Source of the DNA: Paeniglutamicibacter terrestris
Lineage (GTDB): Bacteria > Actinomycetota > Actinomycetes > Actinomycetales > Micrococcaceae
Direction of reading: 5' to 3'
DNA: 64,000 bases
Assembly: GCF_012271785.1 (NCBI RefSeq)
Contig: NZ_JAAWVT010000005.1
Coordinates: 186,001-250,000 of the forward strand
The position numbers were made by a program, and so were the translations under genes. Each line of letters opens with the position of its first letter. Within the stretch, counting starts at the first letter, position 1. The notes beneath the pieces were generated by a model. The model was not told where the DNA came from and searched no databases. It saw only the letters and a program-made list of their open reading frames with translations. Shown one piece after another: positions 8,451 through 17,341 of this stretch.

Positions 8451-10082
8451 TTAGCCCTTGTACGACCACGCCTTGACGTAGTCAACCTGGAAATCGGAGT
8501 GGTCCTTGGTCACTGAAGAATTGGTGACGTCTGGCATACCCCAATACGGGGATCCATACTGAGTGTTCAGTCGCATATGGAATTTCGCATTGGTTTCGAA
8601 GGCTGCCTCGTAGGCTGCATTGCCAGCGCGGTCCACCGACTTGAATTCCTTGCCATCAAACAGCCATTTCATCCCTTGGGGGGTCCACTCGAAGGTCCAC
8701 GTATGGAATTCGCTGGATAAGGTGGAAGTGACTGGAATCCAGGAATTCGTCTTGCTCTTCCCCGTTTGGTCGTAGTGGAGCGTGCCTTCTGCCCGATTCT
8801 GAGGGTCAAACGACACCGACGTCGGGGTCCCATAGGCCTCCATGATGTCGATTTCTCCGCCCGTAGCACCGCCATCGGGGCGCAGCCAGAATGCCGGCCA
8901 GATGCCCTTCGAATTGTTGGCTGTGAGCGGGAGCTTGGCACGCATTTCCCAGCGTCCGTACTTTTGTGAGAACTTGCCAATCGTGTCGATGTAGGCGGTA
9001 GAGAACCAGCGTTCGCCGCTCTTAACAACAGGAGTAGCGAGCTTCTTGCCCTCTAAGTGGAGGAGCCCGTTGGAAGTGCTGGCGTTGTCTTTTGAGATTA
9101 CCGCGCGATCATACGAAAGGACGCCGTGCGTCGAATCGTCACGGACGATCCACTTATTGAGGCTAGTTGTCCCAAAATCGTCGGAGAAGACCGGGGTGCC
9201 CCACTGCGAGCCGGCGTTTGACGTATCGGTATCGGTATCAGGGAGGGGTGCCGGAGTCGGGGCAGGAGTTGGAGTCGGCGTTGGCGCCGGAACCGGATCG
9301 CTGACTTGGGTTAGAGGCAGAATCTTCAGATCGTCGAAGGCAAGTGTCATGGCCTGGCTGCCGCTGCCTCGATATCCGCTGATCGAGGTCATGCCCTTGG
9401 TCGTGATGGCACTCGCAGAGGAATCAGTGAACGAGGCCGACCATTCGGTTGGCTCGGTCTGTCCTACCGCCCAGACCTTGGACTCGACAACGACTTTAGG
9501 CTTTCCGGTAACACGTAGCTTGAGGTTGAACTGCTGGCCAGCCTTTACCGTCAACGGCAGTGAAACTGATTTAAGTTGGGTGGTTCCACCACCGGAGTTC
9601 CAACGCGAGATCTCAATTACGGTTTTTCCTGTGGGCAAGATGCGCAGAGTTGAACGGTAGTTTCCAGTACCGCTATCGCGACCAAAGAGCGAGGTGTACA
9701 CACCGGCTGACCCTGTGGGTAGCGCAGGTACCTTGACCTTGACCGAAGATTCGGAATCCATCAGGTCGTACCTGGTCCGGACGGTGGTGGTGCTGCTGGC
9801 GGACGACAGGGGCATCAACGCCGTGCCGGCTGAAACCGAGAGGTTGTTGGCAGTGCTGTAGTAATTGACACCACTTGGCGATTTGCCCCACGAGCCGGTG
9901 ACAGTGCGAGTCATCGAATCGTCGACAATCGGATCTCCAGCCTTCATGGTGGCAGCATTTGCTGGGGATACTGGGCCGGTGAAGCCCGCGGTAGTCAACA
10001 TCGCGGCCATGAGGATGGCAGCGGGCACCTTGAAGCTGAACTGGCGAAGGGTGGGGGATGAATCTTGGCTTGAGTTAGACAT
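8451..10082 (-). CDS. Secreted GH16 glycoside hydrolase (beta-glucanase-like)
   Basis: The 543-residue product (ATG at 10082, GGAGA about 13 nt upstream; an in-frame TTG at 10130 is less likely) has a signal peptide ending SPANA near residue 43. Residues about 45-255 form a beta-rich LamG-like module, followed by a Pro/Thr linker (PAPTPTPTPAPTPAP). The C-terminal ~240 residues are a GH16 domain with the catalytic motif GGEIDIMEAYG, where the two Glu are nucleophile and acid/base and the Asp assists. Such enzymes cut beta-1,3/1,4-glucans or related polymers outside the cell. Between the exopolysaccharide operon and the priming transferase it may trim or release the polymer made here; the substrate is not deducible. 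Confidence 0.9.
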   Translation of the reverse strand: MSNSSQDSSPTLRQFSFKVPAAILMAAMLTTAGFTGPVSPANAATMKAGDPIVDDSMTRTVTGSWGKSPSGVNYYSTANNLSVSAGTALMPLSSASSTTTVRTRYDLMDSESSVKVKVPALPTGSAGVYTSLFGRDSGTGNYRSTLRILPTGKTVIEISRWNSGGGTTQLKSVSLPLTVKAGQQFNLKLRVTGKPKVVVESKVWAVGQTEPTEWSASFTDSSASAITTKGMTSISGYRGSGSQAMTLAFDDLKILPLTQVSDPVPAPTPTPTPAPTPAPLPDTDTDTSNAGSQWGTPVFSDDFGTTSLNKWIVRDDSTHGVLSYDRAVISKDNASTSNGLLHLEGKKLATPVVKSGERWFSTAYIDTIGKFSQKYGRWEMRAKLPLTANNSKGIWPAFWLRPDGGATGGEIDIMEAYGTPTSVSFDPQNRAEGTLHYDQTGKSKTNSWIPVTSTLSSEFHTWTFEWTPQGMKWLFDGKEFKSVDRAGNAAYEAAFETNAKFHMRLNTQYGSPYWGMPDVTNSSVTKDHSDFQVDYVKAWSYKG

Positions 10083-10745
10083 TGGGGATGGGGGTCTCCA
10101 AATATGCGCTTGACCACCCAGACGGGCCAATTAGGATGCGGGGAACGGGTACGGGAACGAATATCGTTGTGAGACGCATTGAGCTTTTCATGCACCAACT
10201 TCGTTAGCAAATCGTGACATTGAGGTCGCGAAACCTTCGAATCGCGCCTTTGAAGTGTGCTTACGCCCCGTCTTTCGAGCGTTTCGCTTCGGAGGGCAGT
10301 GGCAAAAGTCACTTTCCTTCGTGGAGTGAATCAAGCTTGGGAATTGCCGTTCTCGCATGCTGTTTCCACGATTTTCGCACGTAATCGTGAAGTTGGATCC
10401 TCGATTGTGGGTCCACTTATTTCTGCGTCGGGGTGCAGTCCGACGTCGCGTATGGTTCGCGTCTTGTGCAAGTGGTTTCGGGTCTCGACTGAGAAGCACG
10501 AGCGGCCGGACACCGTAGGGATCAGCGTACTGTTTACCCGTGTTTCAGCTTGGTGTGTTGCATAGCGTAGAAAAATAGCCATGCAAATTGGCGAACTTGG
10601 GGGCTCTCGCTTTGGGTGTTGGGGCCGCATAGATTCAGGCAAGGATGGAGAATTTTGCGTACCGAAATCAAAGGTGCATTCCGCAGCGGCGCCAGTGGGG
10701 GAGCAAGGGGAGTTTTGCCGTCGTTGTTGAGGGAAGTTTGCGCTG
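10083..10745. other. Divergent promoter region, no gene seen
   Basis: This 660-nt stretch separates the divergently transcribed GH16 and glycosylphosphotransferase genes and must carry both promoters. It is A/T-richer than its surroundings (for example TAGAAAAATAG near 10567-10577). Frames such as 10331-10924 minus have composition unlike neighbouring proteins and overlap the next gene. No clear -35/-10 pair stands out, and no repeat or RNA gene was recognised. Confidence 0.5.
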
Positions 10746-12239
10746 ATGTCCGCTGAACTGGGTGACGGGGTTCTTGAATCAGTGCTCGGTATAGCTCCTC
10801 CATGGCGAGGCGCCCGACGTGCACTCGATAGCAACGCTGCAGCGTCATTGCCCGCTAGAGCGCGACGTCGACGGTGGGTGAAGCTCCTGACAATCGTCGA
10901 TGCTTTGGTCATTTCCTCAGTCATGCTCTTCGCGTGGAATACCGTCGTGGGTGTCGAACGTGGAGGACTTTTCCCCTACCTTCCGATTATGGCTTTTTCG
11001 TGGTTCGTGATCTTGGGTGTCGGGGGAGCACGGCGAGCGGAAGTTCTGGGTCGCGGGGTGGATGAATATCGAAGGGTTATCGGGGCCAGCCTGCTCGCGG
11101 TGGGCCTCATGGCATTCACCGGCATGGAATTGAGACTTGAGGGCACCCGGCAGGTCGCATTTTCCGCACTTCTTGCGGGCCCCCCGGCATTGTTGTTGGC
11201 ACGGTGGCTGCTGCGGAGATTGCTGCGCCATCGGGCGAAAAGCGGGGCCACGCTATCAAAAGTGGTTGTCATTGGATGTGCCAGCGATATCGAGTACGTG
11301 GTCAGCCGAGTGTCCAAGGCATCATCTGCGGGCTACCAAATCGTGGCACTCATTGAAGACACCGGAACATCAATGGAGCTGGAACCACTGGTTCCGGTGA
11401 CGCACAACCCGGAAGACCTAGAACACATGATCAGCACTCATGGTGCAGATGCGGTCATCGTTGCGGGCCAGCTGAACGCCGGCAAGGATGCAGTGAGAAA
11501 CCTGGGGTGGGAACTGGAAAGACTAGGAGCCGAAATGATCTTGGCTTCGAACCTGACAAATGTTGCCAGTTCTCGGATTCACATCAGAGAAGTGGATGGA
11601 CTACCACTGATGCATGTTGAACGCCCTGCATTGTCTGGCATGAAGATGCGTATCAAGCGTGCGGTGGATATTTGCCTGACGACGATTGCCTTGACGATCC
11701 TGCTTCCAGTGTTCTTGATGATTGCTATTGCCATCAGGATGGATTCGAAGGGACCTGTAATCTTCGCGCAGCGCCGTATCGGCAAACGGGGTCAAGAATT
11801 CACCATGCTGAAATTCCGCACGATGTGCGTTGACGCGGAATCACGGCTGGATGGACTCAAAGATCAAAATGAAGGTGCCGGACCGCTGTTCAAAATGAAG
11901 GGAGATCCTAGAGTGACGAAGATCGGCAAGCTGCTCCGTAAGACCTCTCTAGATGAGCTCCCACAGCTGATCAACGTCATCAAGGGGGACATGTCTCTCG
12001 TGGGGCCACGACCGCCGCTGCCATGCGAAGTTGAGACTTATGAACGTCACACCTTTCGGCGTCTGCTGATTCGCCCAGGGCTAACGGGTCTTTGGCAGAT
12101 TAGTGGAAGGAGCAACCTGAGCTGGGAAGACAGCGTCAGACTCGATCTCTATTACGTCGAAAACTGGTCACTGGTGGATGATCTGGTAATCATGTGCCAC
12201 ACAGCCAAGGCGATGATTCGTCCGAGCGGTGCGTATTAG
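10746..12239 (+). CDS. Exopolysaccharide polyprenyl glycosylphosphotransferase
   Basis: The 497-residue product has the family architecture: four to five N-terminal membrane segments, a central Rossmann-like CoA-binding-type domain (VVVIGCASDIEYV, about residues 170-290), a membrane hairpin near 305-330, and the C-terminal bacterial sugar transferase domain. The last shows FAQRRIGKRGQEFTMLKFRTM, LRKTSLDELPQLINVIKGDM, LVGPRPPLP and RPGLTGLWQISGR. It transfers a sugar-1-phosphate from a nucleotide sugar to undecaprenyl phosphate, the first membrane step of exopolysaccharide or capsule synthesis. AGGGAAG lies upstream of the ATG. It points away from the main glycan operon but should feed it. The sugar is unknown. 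Confidence 0.93.
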   Translation: MSAELGDGVLESVLGIAPPWRGARRALDSNAAASLPARARRRRWVKLLTIVDALVISSVMLFAWNTVVGVERGGLFPYLPIMAFSWFVILGVGGARRAEVLGRGVDEYRRVIGASLLAVGLMAFTGMELRLEGTRQVAFSALLAGPPALLLARWLLRRLLRHRAKSGATLSKVVVIGCASDIEYVVSRVSKASSAGYQIVALIEDTGTSMELEPLVPVTHNPEDLEHMISTHGADAVIVAGQLNAGKDAVRNLGWELERLGAEMILASNLTNVASSRIHIREVDGLPLMHVERPALSGMKMRIKRAVDICLTTIALTILLPVFLMIAIAIRMDSKGPVIFAQRRIGKRGQEFTMLKFRTMCVDAESRLDGLKDQNEGAGPLFKMKGDPRVTKIGKLLRKTSLDELPQLINVIKGDMSLVGPRPPLPCEVETYERHTFRRLLIRPGLTGLWQISGRSNLSWEDSVRLDLYYVENWSLVDDLVIMCHTAKAMIRPSGAY

Positions 12240-12305
12240 GCATCGCGCCTTGTGACTCGATTGCTCAGGCCCATGGTCAGGGCGAGTTAGCGGACGCCGA
12301 AGATC

Positions 12306-12932
12306 TCAAGAATCGCGGAGCCCTGGTTCCTTTCGAAGCCCTGTAAGCCCGTACCAGGCGAGATTCACCACGTGAGCGGCAACCGTTCGCTTGTCCGGTA
12401 CTCGTGCATCCAGCCACCACTGTGCAGTCATCGCCACCATACCCACGAGCATTTGAGCGTAGATGGAGCTGTCCTCGGAGCTAAATCCACGCTGCGCAAA
12501 TTCGTCAGCAAGGATCTCCTCGACCTGTTCGGTGACCTTGGAGAGCAGCGTGGCGTATGTCCCGCCCGGCTCGGACGGTGGGGCATCTCGGACCAGGATC
12601 CGGAACCCCGCGGTGTTGTCTTCGATATAGGTCAGGATGGCGAGCGCGGCCTTTTCCAACAAAACGCGCGAAGTATCTTCGCCCGAGAGTGACTCGGTGA
12701 TTCGGGCCAATAACTCCCGGTATTCGTTGGTCACCACTTCCATGTAGAGCGCTTCCTTGGAACCAAAGTGCTCATAAACGATGGGCTTTGAGACACCCGC
12801 CGATCGCGCGATTTCCTCGATAGTTGTCCCATCTACGCCACGCGAAGAAAACAACTGACGAGAAATATCCATCAGCTGCAGCCGACGTTGGACTCCGGTC
12901 ATGCGCGTGCGAGGTCGTGCGGTGGGGCTCAT
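12306..12932 (-). CDS. TetR/AcrR family transcriptional regulator
   Basis: The 208-residue product (start taken at the ATG at 12932, MSPTARPRTRM; the frame extends to 12968) has an N-terminal TetR helix-turn-helix: GTTIEEIARSAGVSKPIVYEHFGSKEALYMEV. The rest is an all-helical ligand-binding/dimerisation region. It is divergent from the tRNA-glmU-prs block. A TetR gene divergent from glmU is also found in mycobacteria (Rv1019 beside glmU), so this is probably a conserved pairing. Its target and ligand are unknown. Confidence 0.88.
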   Translation of the reverse strand: MSPTARPRTRMTGVQRRLQLMDISRQLFSSRGVDGTTIEEIARSAGVSKPIVYEHFGSKEALYMEVVTNEYRELLARITESLSGEDTSRVLLEKAALAILTYIEDNTAGFRILVRDAPPSEPGGTYATLLSKVTEQVEEILADEFAQRGFSSEDSSIYAQMLVGMVAMTAQWWLDARVPDKRTVAAHVVNLAWYGLTGLRKEPGLRDS

Positions 12933-13085
12933 AGCCAACATACTAAGCACAAATGTGGGGTTAACCATGCTCTGTCACAGCCGTATGAACGCAGAATGAA
13001 CAGGTTGCCGCCCGTCAAGTCGCATCGATGCCCCGAGTCGTGGCAGAATAGTTCACTGTGCCGCTGAGGCGAGCTCAACGCACAT

Positions 13086-13157
13086 TCCGCCCTGGTGTAA
13101 TGGCAGCACCCCAGCCTTTGGAGCTGTGGAGTATAGGTTCGAATCCTATGGGCGGAA
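13086..13157 (+). tRNA. tRNA-Gln (anticodon TTG)
   Basis: A 72-nt cloverleaf: acceptor stem TCCGCCC/GGGCGGA (13086-13092 and 13150-13156) with discriminator A13157, a D arm with GGTGTAATGGCAGCA, anticodon stem-loop CCAGC-CTTTGGA-GCTGT giving anticodon TTG, and a T arm AGGTTCGAATCCT. CCA is not encoded. The outermost anticodon-stem pair is C-T, a mismatch to note. A tRNA-Gln directly upstream of glmU fits my recollection of Arthrobacter-type genomes. Confidence 0.93.
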
Positions 13158-13174
13158 CGCAACACTCATCGATG

Positions 13175-13194
13175 TCCCGGAATTTTTGCCGGGA
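13175..13194. terminator. Small hairpin after tRNA-Gln
   Basis: TCCCGG (13175-13180) and CCGGGA (13189-13194) form a 6-bp stem with an AATTTTTG loop, 18 nt past the tRNA. It could end the tRNA transcript or serve as a processing signal. There is no T-run after it. Confidence 0.35.
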
Positions 13195-13254
13195 TAGAAT
13201 GATGAGGCCTGGCCCGGCCGGTCCGGCTAGCCAAATGTACAGGGAGTACCAATC

Positions 13255-14727
13255 TTGAGCGTTCAAGCCAACGCACCAGCCGCTGTCATCGTTCTCGCCG
13301 CAGGTGCGGGAACCCGGATGAAATCGGCGAAACCCAAGATCTTGCACGAACTCGGCGGTCGTTCGATGGTCGGCCACGCGCTGGCCGCGGCCGAGGGACT
13401 AGCCCCGCAAACTCTTGTAGCAGTGGTCCGCTTCGAACGTGAACGCGTCGTTGAGCACCTCCTCCAGATCAAGCCGGATCTTGTCATCGCCGACCAGGAT
13501 GAAGTTCCCGGTACCGGACGGGCCGTTCAGCAGGGTCTGGACCAGCTGGACCCCGCTCTTGAGGGAACCATCGTGGTGACCTACGGTGATGTGCCGCTGT
13601 TGACCACCGAGTTGCTCAACGAACTGGTTGCCACTCATGACCGCGAAGGCAATGCCGTCACGGTTCTCACCGCACTTCTTCAGGACGCCACCGGCTATGG
13701 TCGAATTCTGCGCGCCGAGGACGGAACCGTCACCGGAATCCGTGAGCACAAGGATGCGACCGACGAAGAGCGTGCCATCCGCGAAGTGAACTCAGGAATC
13801 TACGCGTTTGACGCTCAGGTATTACGCTCGGCACTGGCCGAGGTCACTACCGACAACGCGCAGGGCGAAATGTACCTCACCGACGTTCTGGGCATTGCCC
13901 GGTCTACCGGGGGACGCGTCGCCGCCGTTGTCACCGAGGACGCGTGGCAGGTCGAAGGTGCAAACGACCGTGTCCAGCTTGCCGCACTTGGCAAGGAAAT
14001 GAACCGCCGCATTCTGGAAAAGTGGATGCGCTCCGGAGTGAGCATCATTGATCCGGACAGCACCTGGATTGACGTTCAGGTGGCACTGTCCAACGACGTC
14101 ACCATCAAGCCGGGAACACAGCTTCACGGAACCACCGCCGTCGGCACCGACGCTGTGATCGGTCCAGATACCACTCTGACCAACACTCAGGTGGGTCGCG
14201 GTGCCAAGGTAGTCCGTTCGGACGTCACCGATTCAAGCATCGCCGAGGGTTCCTCCGTGGGCCCCTTTGCCTACCTTCGCCCGAAGACCATTCTTGGTCC
14301 GGACGCCAAGATTGGCGCCTTCTACGAGACCAAGAACATTGTTGTTGGCCGTGGTTCTAAGCTTTCACACCTCGGCTACGCCGGTGACGCTGAGATTGGC
14401 GAATTCACCAATATCGGCTGTGGCAACATCACCGCCAACTATGACGGCGTCAACAAACATCGCACCGTAATCGGCTCGCATGTTCGCACCGCCTCCAACA
14501 CCGTATTTGTTGCCCCAGTTAGCGTGGGAGACGGCGCGTATACAGGTGCTGGTGCGATCGTACGCAAAAACGTTCCGGCAGGGGCACTCGCCCTTACCGT
14601 GGCCCCGCAGCGCAATACGGAGGGCTGGACGATCACTAAGCGTCCGGGTTCCCCGGCTGCCGACGCTGCTTTCAAGTCCGCACTTGATTCTGGCCTAGCC
14701 GCCGGATCAGCGGATCAGGCAAAGTAA
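13255..14727 (+). CDS. glmU: Bifunctional GlmU, UDP-GlcNAc synthesis
   Basis: The 490-residue enzyme acetylates glucosamine-1-phosphate and then uridylylates it to UDP-GlcNAc, the precursor of peptidoglycan and other wall glycans. The N-terminal uridyltransferase half starts VIVLAAGAGTRMKSAKPK (nucleotide-binding loop) and contains VTYGDVPLL. The C-terminal half from about residue 260 is a left-handed beta-helix with hexapeptide repeats, including YAGDAEIGEFTNIGCGNITANYDG with the acetyltransferase active-site residues. The start is a TTG with AGGGAG 8 nt upstream. prs follows after 47 nt, as in many Actinobacteria. About 20 residues at the C-terminus are Ala/Ser-rich and probably disordered. 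Confidence 0.97.
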   Translation: MSVQANAPAAVIVLAAGAGTRMKSAKPKILHELGGRSMVGHALAAAEGLAPQTLVAVVRFERERVVEHLLQIKPDLVIADQDEVPGTGRAVQQGLDQLDPALEGTIVVTYGDVPLLTTELLNELVATHDREGNAVTVLTALLQDATGYGRILRAEDGTVTGIREHKDATDEERAIREVNSGIYAFDAQVLRSALAEVTTDNAQGEMYLTDVLGIARSTGGRVAAVVTEDAWQVEGANDRVQLAALGKEMNRRILEKWMRSGVSIIDPDSTWIDVQVALSNDVTIKPGTQLHGTTAVGTDAVIGPDTTLTNTQVGRGAKVVRSDVTDSSIAEGSSVGPFAYLRPKTILGPDAKIGAFYETKNIVVGRGSKLSHLGYAGDAEIGEFTNIGCGNITANYDGVNKHRTVIGSHVRTASNTVFVAPVSVGDGAYTGAGAIVRKNVPAGALALTVAPQRNTEGWTITKRPGSPAADAAFKSALDSGLAAGSADQAK

Positions 14728-14774
14728 CCTACTACTTTATTTTCGATCCCCAGTCTGAGTGAGAAAGCGATCCC

Positions 14775-15755
14775 ATGAGCGAACTGACCTATACCGTCGA
14801 TAAGAAGTTGGTACTGGCTTCCGGGCGTGCGCACCCCGAGCTGGCCGAGGAAGTAGCAGCGGCCCTTGGGACCGAGCTGCTTCCGATGAGTGCCTATGAT
14901 TTCGCCAACGGTGAGATCTACGTGCGTTCCGGCGAATCGGTGCGAGGCAAGGATGTATTTGTCATCCAGGCTCACCCCGCGCCGTTGAACAACTGGCTGA
15001 TGGAACAGTTGATCATGGTTGATTCCATGAAGCGCGCCTCGGCTCACCGCATTACGGTAGTGGCCCCGTTCTACCCCTATGCACGTCAGGACAAGAAGGG
15101 CCGTGGCCGCGAGCCGATCTCGGCTCGTTTGGTCGCCGACATGTTCAAGGCTGCCGGCGCCGATCGCATCATGAGCGTTGACCTGCACACCGCGCAGATT
15201 CAGGGCTTCTTCGACGGCCCCGTCGATCACCTCTTTGCCATCCCGTTGCTGGCTGACTACATCCGTGAAATCGTCGGCGACGACGCCGTCACCGTTGTTT
15301 CTCCGGATACCGGACGCGTTCGTGTTGCAGAGCAGTGGGCAGAACGCCTTGGCGGTGCGCCGCTGGCGTTTGTGCACAAGTCTCGTGACCTCACTGTTCC
15401 GAACCAGGCTGTCTCCAAGACGGTCGTCGGCCAGGTCGAGGGCCGTACCTGCGTATTGATCGATGACATGATCGACACTGGTGGAACCATCGCCGGCGCT
15501 GTGAAGGTGCTGAAGGACGCAGGCGCCAAGGACGTCATCATTGCCGCGACGCACGCTGTGTTCTCGGACCCAGCAGCGCAGCGCCTGGCCGAATGTGGTG
15601 CCCGCGAGGTCGTGGTGACCAACACGTTGCCGATCCCGGAGTCCAAGCGCTTCGATTCCTTGACGGTTCTCTCCATCGCGCCATTGTTGGCCCGCGCCAT
15701 CACCGAAGTCTTTGAAGACGGTTCTGTGACCAGCCTCTTTGACGGCGACGCCTAA
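14775..15755 (+). CDS. prs: Ribose-phosphate pyrophosphokinase (PRPP synthetase)
   Basis: The 326-residue enzyme makes PRPP from ribose-5-phosphate and ATP for purine, pyrimidine, His, Trp and NAD synthesis. Diagnostic segments are FANGEIYVRSGESVRGKDVF, the catalytic flexible-loop/metal region SVDLHTAQIQGFFD, and the PRPP-binding loop CVLIDDMIDTGGTI. Length and order match class I synthetases. It lies 47 nt after glmU, probably in one transcript, and is followed by a strong hairpin, so the block glmU-prs seems to be a unit. Confidence 0.97.
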   Translation: MSELTYTVDKKLVLASGRAHPELAEEVAAALGTELLPMSAYDFANGEIYVRSGESVRGKDVFVIQAHPAPLNNWLMEQLIMVDSMKRASAHRITVVAPFYPYARQDKKGRGREPISARLVADMFKAAGADRIMSVDLHTAQIQGFFDGPVDHLFAIPLLADYIREIVGDDAVTVVSPDTGRVRVAEQWAERLGGAPLAFVHKSRDLTVPNQAVSKTVVGQVEGRTCVLIDDMIDTGGTIAGAVKVLKDAGAKDVIIAATHAVFSDPAAQRLAECGAREVVVTNTLPIPESKRFDSLTVLSIAPLLARAITEVFEDGSVTSLFDGDA

Positions 15756-15779
15756 AGAGCGCTCTGGCAACACCCCTGA

Positions 15780-15824
15780 GCGAGGGCCCTGCTGTTTCCA
15801 CTTTGGAAGCGGTGGGGCCCTCGC
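15780..15824. terminator. Terminator hairpin after prs
   Basis: GCGAGGGCCC (15780-15789) pairs with GGGCCCTCGC (15815-15824). The loop itself contains TTTCCA/TGGAA-type pairing. There is no long T-run, only CGTTAAT. It sits 25 nt after the prs stop. Confidence 0.65.
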
Positions 15825-15880
15825 CGTTAATCGGTACGAATCTTGAGCGCAGCATCCAGAATTTCTCTCCTGTGCCCTCA

Positions 15881-16056
15881 TACTGCTAAAATATTTACTT
15901 GTGCCCAGGCGAGGGAACCTCACAAAAATGAGGTTCCGTTATCGACGAGGCTAGAAACGCACTACGCGTCCTTCTCCTGAGAGGGAATCGGATGATGTTG
16001 CTTCTAGGCCCGAGCGGGGCAGGAACCAATTAATCATCTTCCTCAAGGAGAACACC
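15881..16056 (+). promoter_or_regulatory. rplY promoter and long structured leader
   Basis: An extended -10 (TGCTAAAAT, 15884-15892) implies transcription from about 15899, leaving a leader of about 155 nt before rplY. The leader starts with a perfect 9-bp hairpin GGAACCTCA/TGAGGTTCC (15914-15922 and 15929-15937) with a CAAAAA loop. A second stem brings CGAGGCTAGAA (15946-15956) against TTCTAGGCCCG (16002-16012), 9 of 11 paired. AAGGAG precedes the ATG. Such a leader could sense L25 or stress, but regulation is inferred only from structure. Confidence 0.45.
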
Positions 16057-16632
16057 ATGAGCAACATCATCACGCTTGACGGCGAACTGCGCACCGACTT
16101 CGGCAAGGGCGCTGCCCGCCAGGCTCGCCGCGCCGGCAAAATCCCTGCAGTAATCTACGGTCACGGTACCGATCCGGTCCGCGTTCTGTTGCCGTTGGCA
16201 GCAACCACCCTTGCTGTTCGTGGTGCTAACGCACTGTTGAACATCTCGGTTGATGGCGAAGACACCATCACCTTGGTGAAGGACATCCAGCGCCACGCAC
16301 TGCGCCAGACCGTTGATCACCTTGACCTCTTGATCGTCAAGAAGGGCGAGAAGGTTATCGTTGAGGTTTCCATCGTCGTCGAAGGTGCGCTGCCTGCCGG
16401 TGCCGTTCTGTCCATGGATCACCCGTCGGTTTCCGTCGAGGCTGAAGCTGTGGCACTGCCGGAGCGCGTTATCGTCAACATTGATGGCCTCACCCCGGGT
16501 ACTCACATCCTCGCTTCAGATCTGATCCTGCCGGAGGGCACCGCCCTGGCCGTTGAAGCCAACACCGTTGTCGCCATGATCGAAGCCGTTGCAACCGAGA
16601 CCGAAGAAGAATCGGCAGCTTCCGCCGAGTAG
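16057..16632 (+). CDS. rplY: 50S ribosomal protein L25 / general stress protein Ctc
   Basis: The 191-residue protein is the long, two-domain (CTC-type) form of L25, which binds 5S rRNA. The N-terminal domain has GELRTDFGKGAARQARRAGKIPAVIYGHG. The C-terminal TL5-type domain begins near residue 95 (VIVEVSIVVEGALPAGAVL) and includes VNIDGLTPGTHILASDLILP. The acidic tail (TETEEESAASAE) is common in Actinobacteria. The order prs-rplY-pth is conserved in the phylum. It is preceded by its own promoter and a structured leader and followed 21 nt later by pth. Confidence 0.96.
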   Translation: MSNIITLDGELRTDFGKGAARQARRAGKIPAVIYGHGTDPVRVLLPLAATTLAVRGANALLNISVDGEDTITLVKDIQRHALRQTVDHLDLLIVKKGEKVIVEVSIVVEGALPAGAVLSMDHPSVSVEAEAVALPERVIVNIDGLTPGTHILASDLILPEGTALAVEANTVVAMIEAVATETEEESAASAE

Positions 16633-16653
16633 TCATTTGAATTTGGTTGTCGC

Positions 16654-17235
16654 ATGAGTAGCGATACCTGGCTTGTAGCCGGGCTCGGGAATCCCGGGCC
16701 CGGCTACGCGCATAACAGGCATAATGTCGGCCAAATGGTCTTGGATGAATTGTCTTCACGCGTGGGGGGAAAATTCAAAACGCATAGTTCCCGCGCTCAG
16801 ATCCTTGAAGGCCGCATGGGGATCGGCGGGCCCCGGCTTGTTCTAGCCAAGCCGATGACCTACATGAACCTCTCGGGTGGCCCGGTGGCCAACCTCGCGA
16901 AGTTTTTTGGCATCGATCCCGCACATATCATTGCTGTGCACGACGAAATCGACATTGACTTTGACACCATCAAGCTCAAACTTGGTGGTGGCGAAGGCGG
17001 GCACAATGGCCTGCGCGATATCTCTAAGGCGCTAGGCACCAAAGACTATCTCAGGGTCCGCGTTGGCGTTGGGCGGCCACCTGGCCGCATGGACACCGCG
17101 GATTATGTCCTCAAGGATTTCTCCAAAGACGAAAAGAAAGATCTTCCGTTCTTGATCGACACAGCGGCGGACGCCGTTGAAGTGATCATGAGCCTGGGAC
17201 TCGACGCTGCGCAGCGCAAATTTCATATCGCCTGA
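16654..17235 (+). CDS. pth: Peptidyl-tRNA hydrolase
   Basis: The 193-residue enzyme releases peptides from tRNAs that drop off the ribosome. It shows the family signature WLVAGLGNPGPGYAHNRHNV with the catalytic His in HNVGQ, KPMTYMNLSG, VHDEIDIDFDTIKLK with the catalytic Asp, and GGGEGGHNGLRDI. Length is typical. It follows rplY by 21 nt and is probably co-transcribed. A terminator-like element lies 140-200 nt downstream. Confidence 0.96.
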   Translation: MSSDTWLVAGLGNPGPGYAHNRHNVGQMVLDELSSRVGGKFKTHSSRAQILEGRMGIGGPRLVLAKPMTYMNLSGGPVANLAKFFGIDPAHIIAVHDEIDIDFDTIKLKLGGGEGGHNGLRDISKALGTKDYLRVRVGVGRPPGRMDTADYVLKDFSKDEKKDLPFLIDTAADAVEVIMSLGLDAAQRKFHIA

Positions 17236-17341
17236 GCAAAAAAGCGTAAAAACCCGTTCACCTTTTACCGCACACTAGTGGATCACGGGCTTAGGCCGAG
17301 GAATCGACGAGTGAATTTGTTGAAGACTTGAGCGGGTTCTA

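Noticed and set aside
8053-8469. Minus-strand frames in the 7.4-8.4 kb gap (also 7812-8348)
   Set aside because: Composition unlike neighbouring proteins, no ribosome-binding site, and they cross the GH16 terminator hairpin and overlap the GH16 stop.
1-12240. Whole glycan locus as a mobile or phage island
   Set aside because: No integrase, transposase, tRNA-linked repeat or att-like duplication is visible; the tRNA-Gln at 13.1 kb has no second copy of its 3' end that I could find here.
14715-15923. 402-codon minus-strand frame
   Set aside because: Covers prs on the opposite strand and also the terminator; no family signals.
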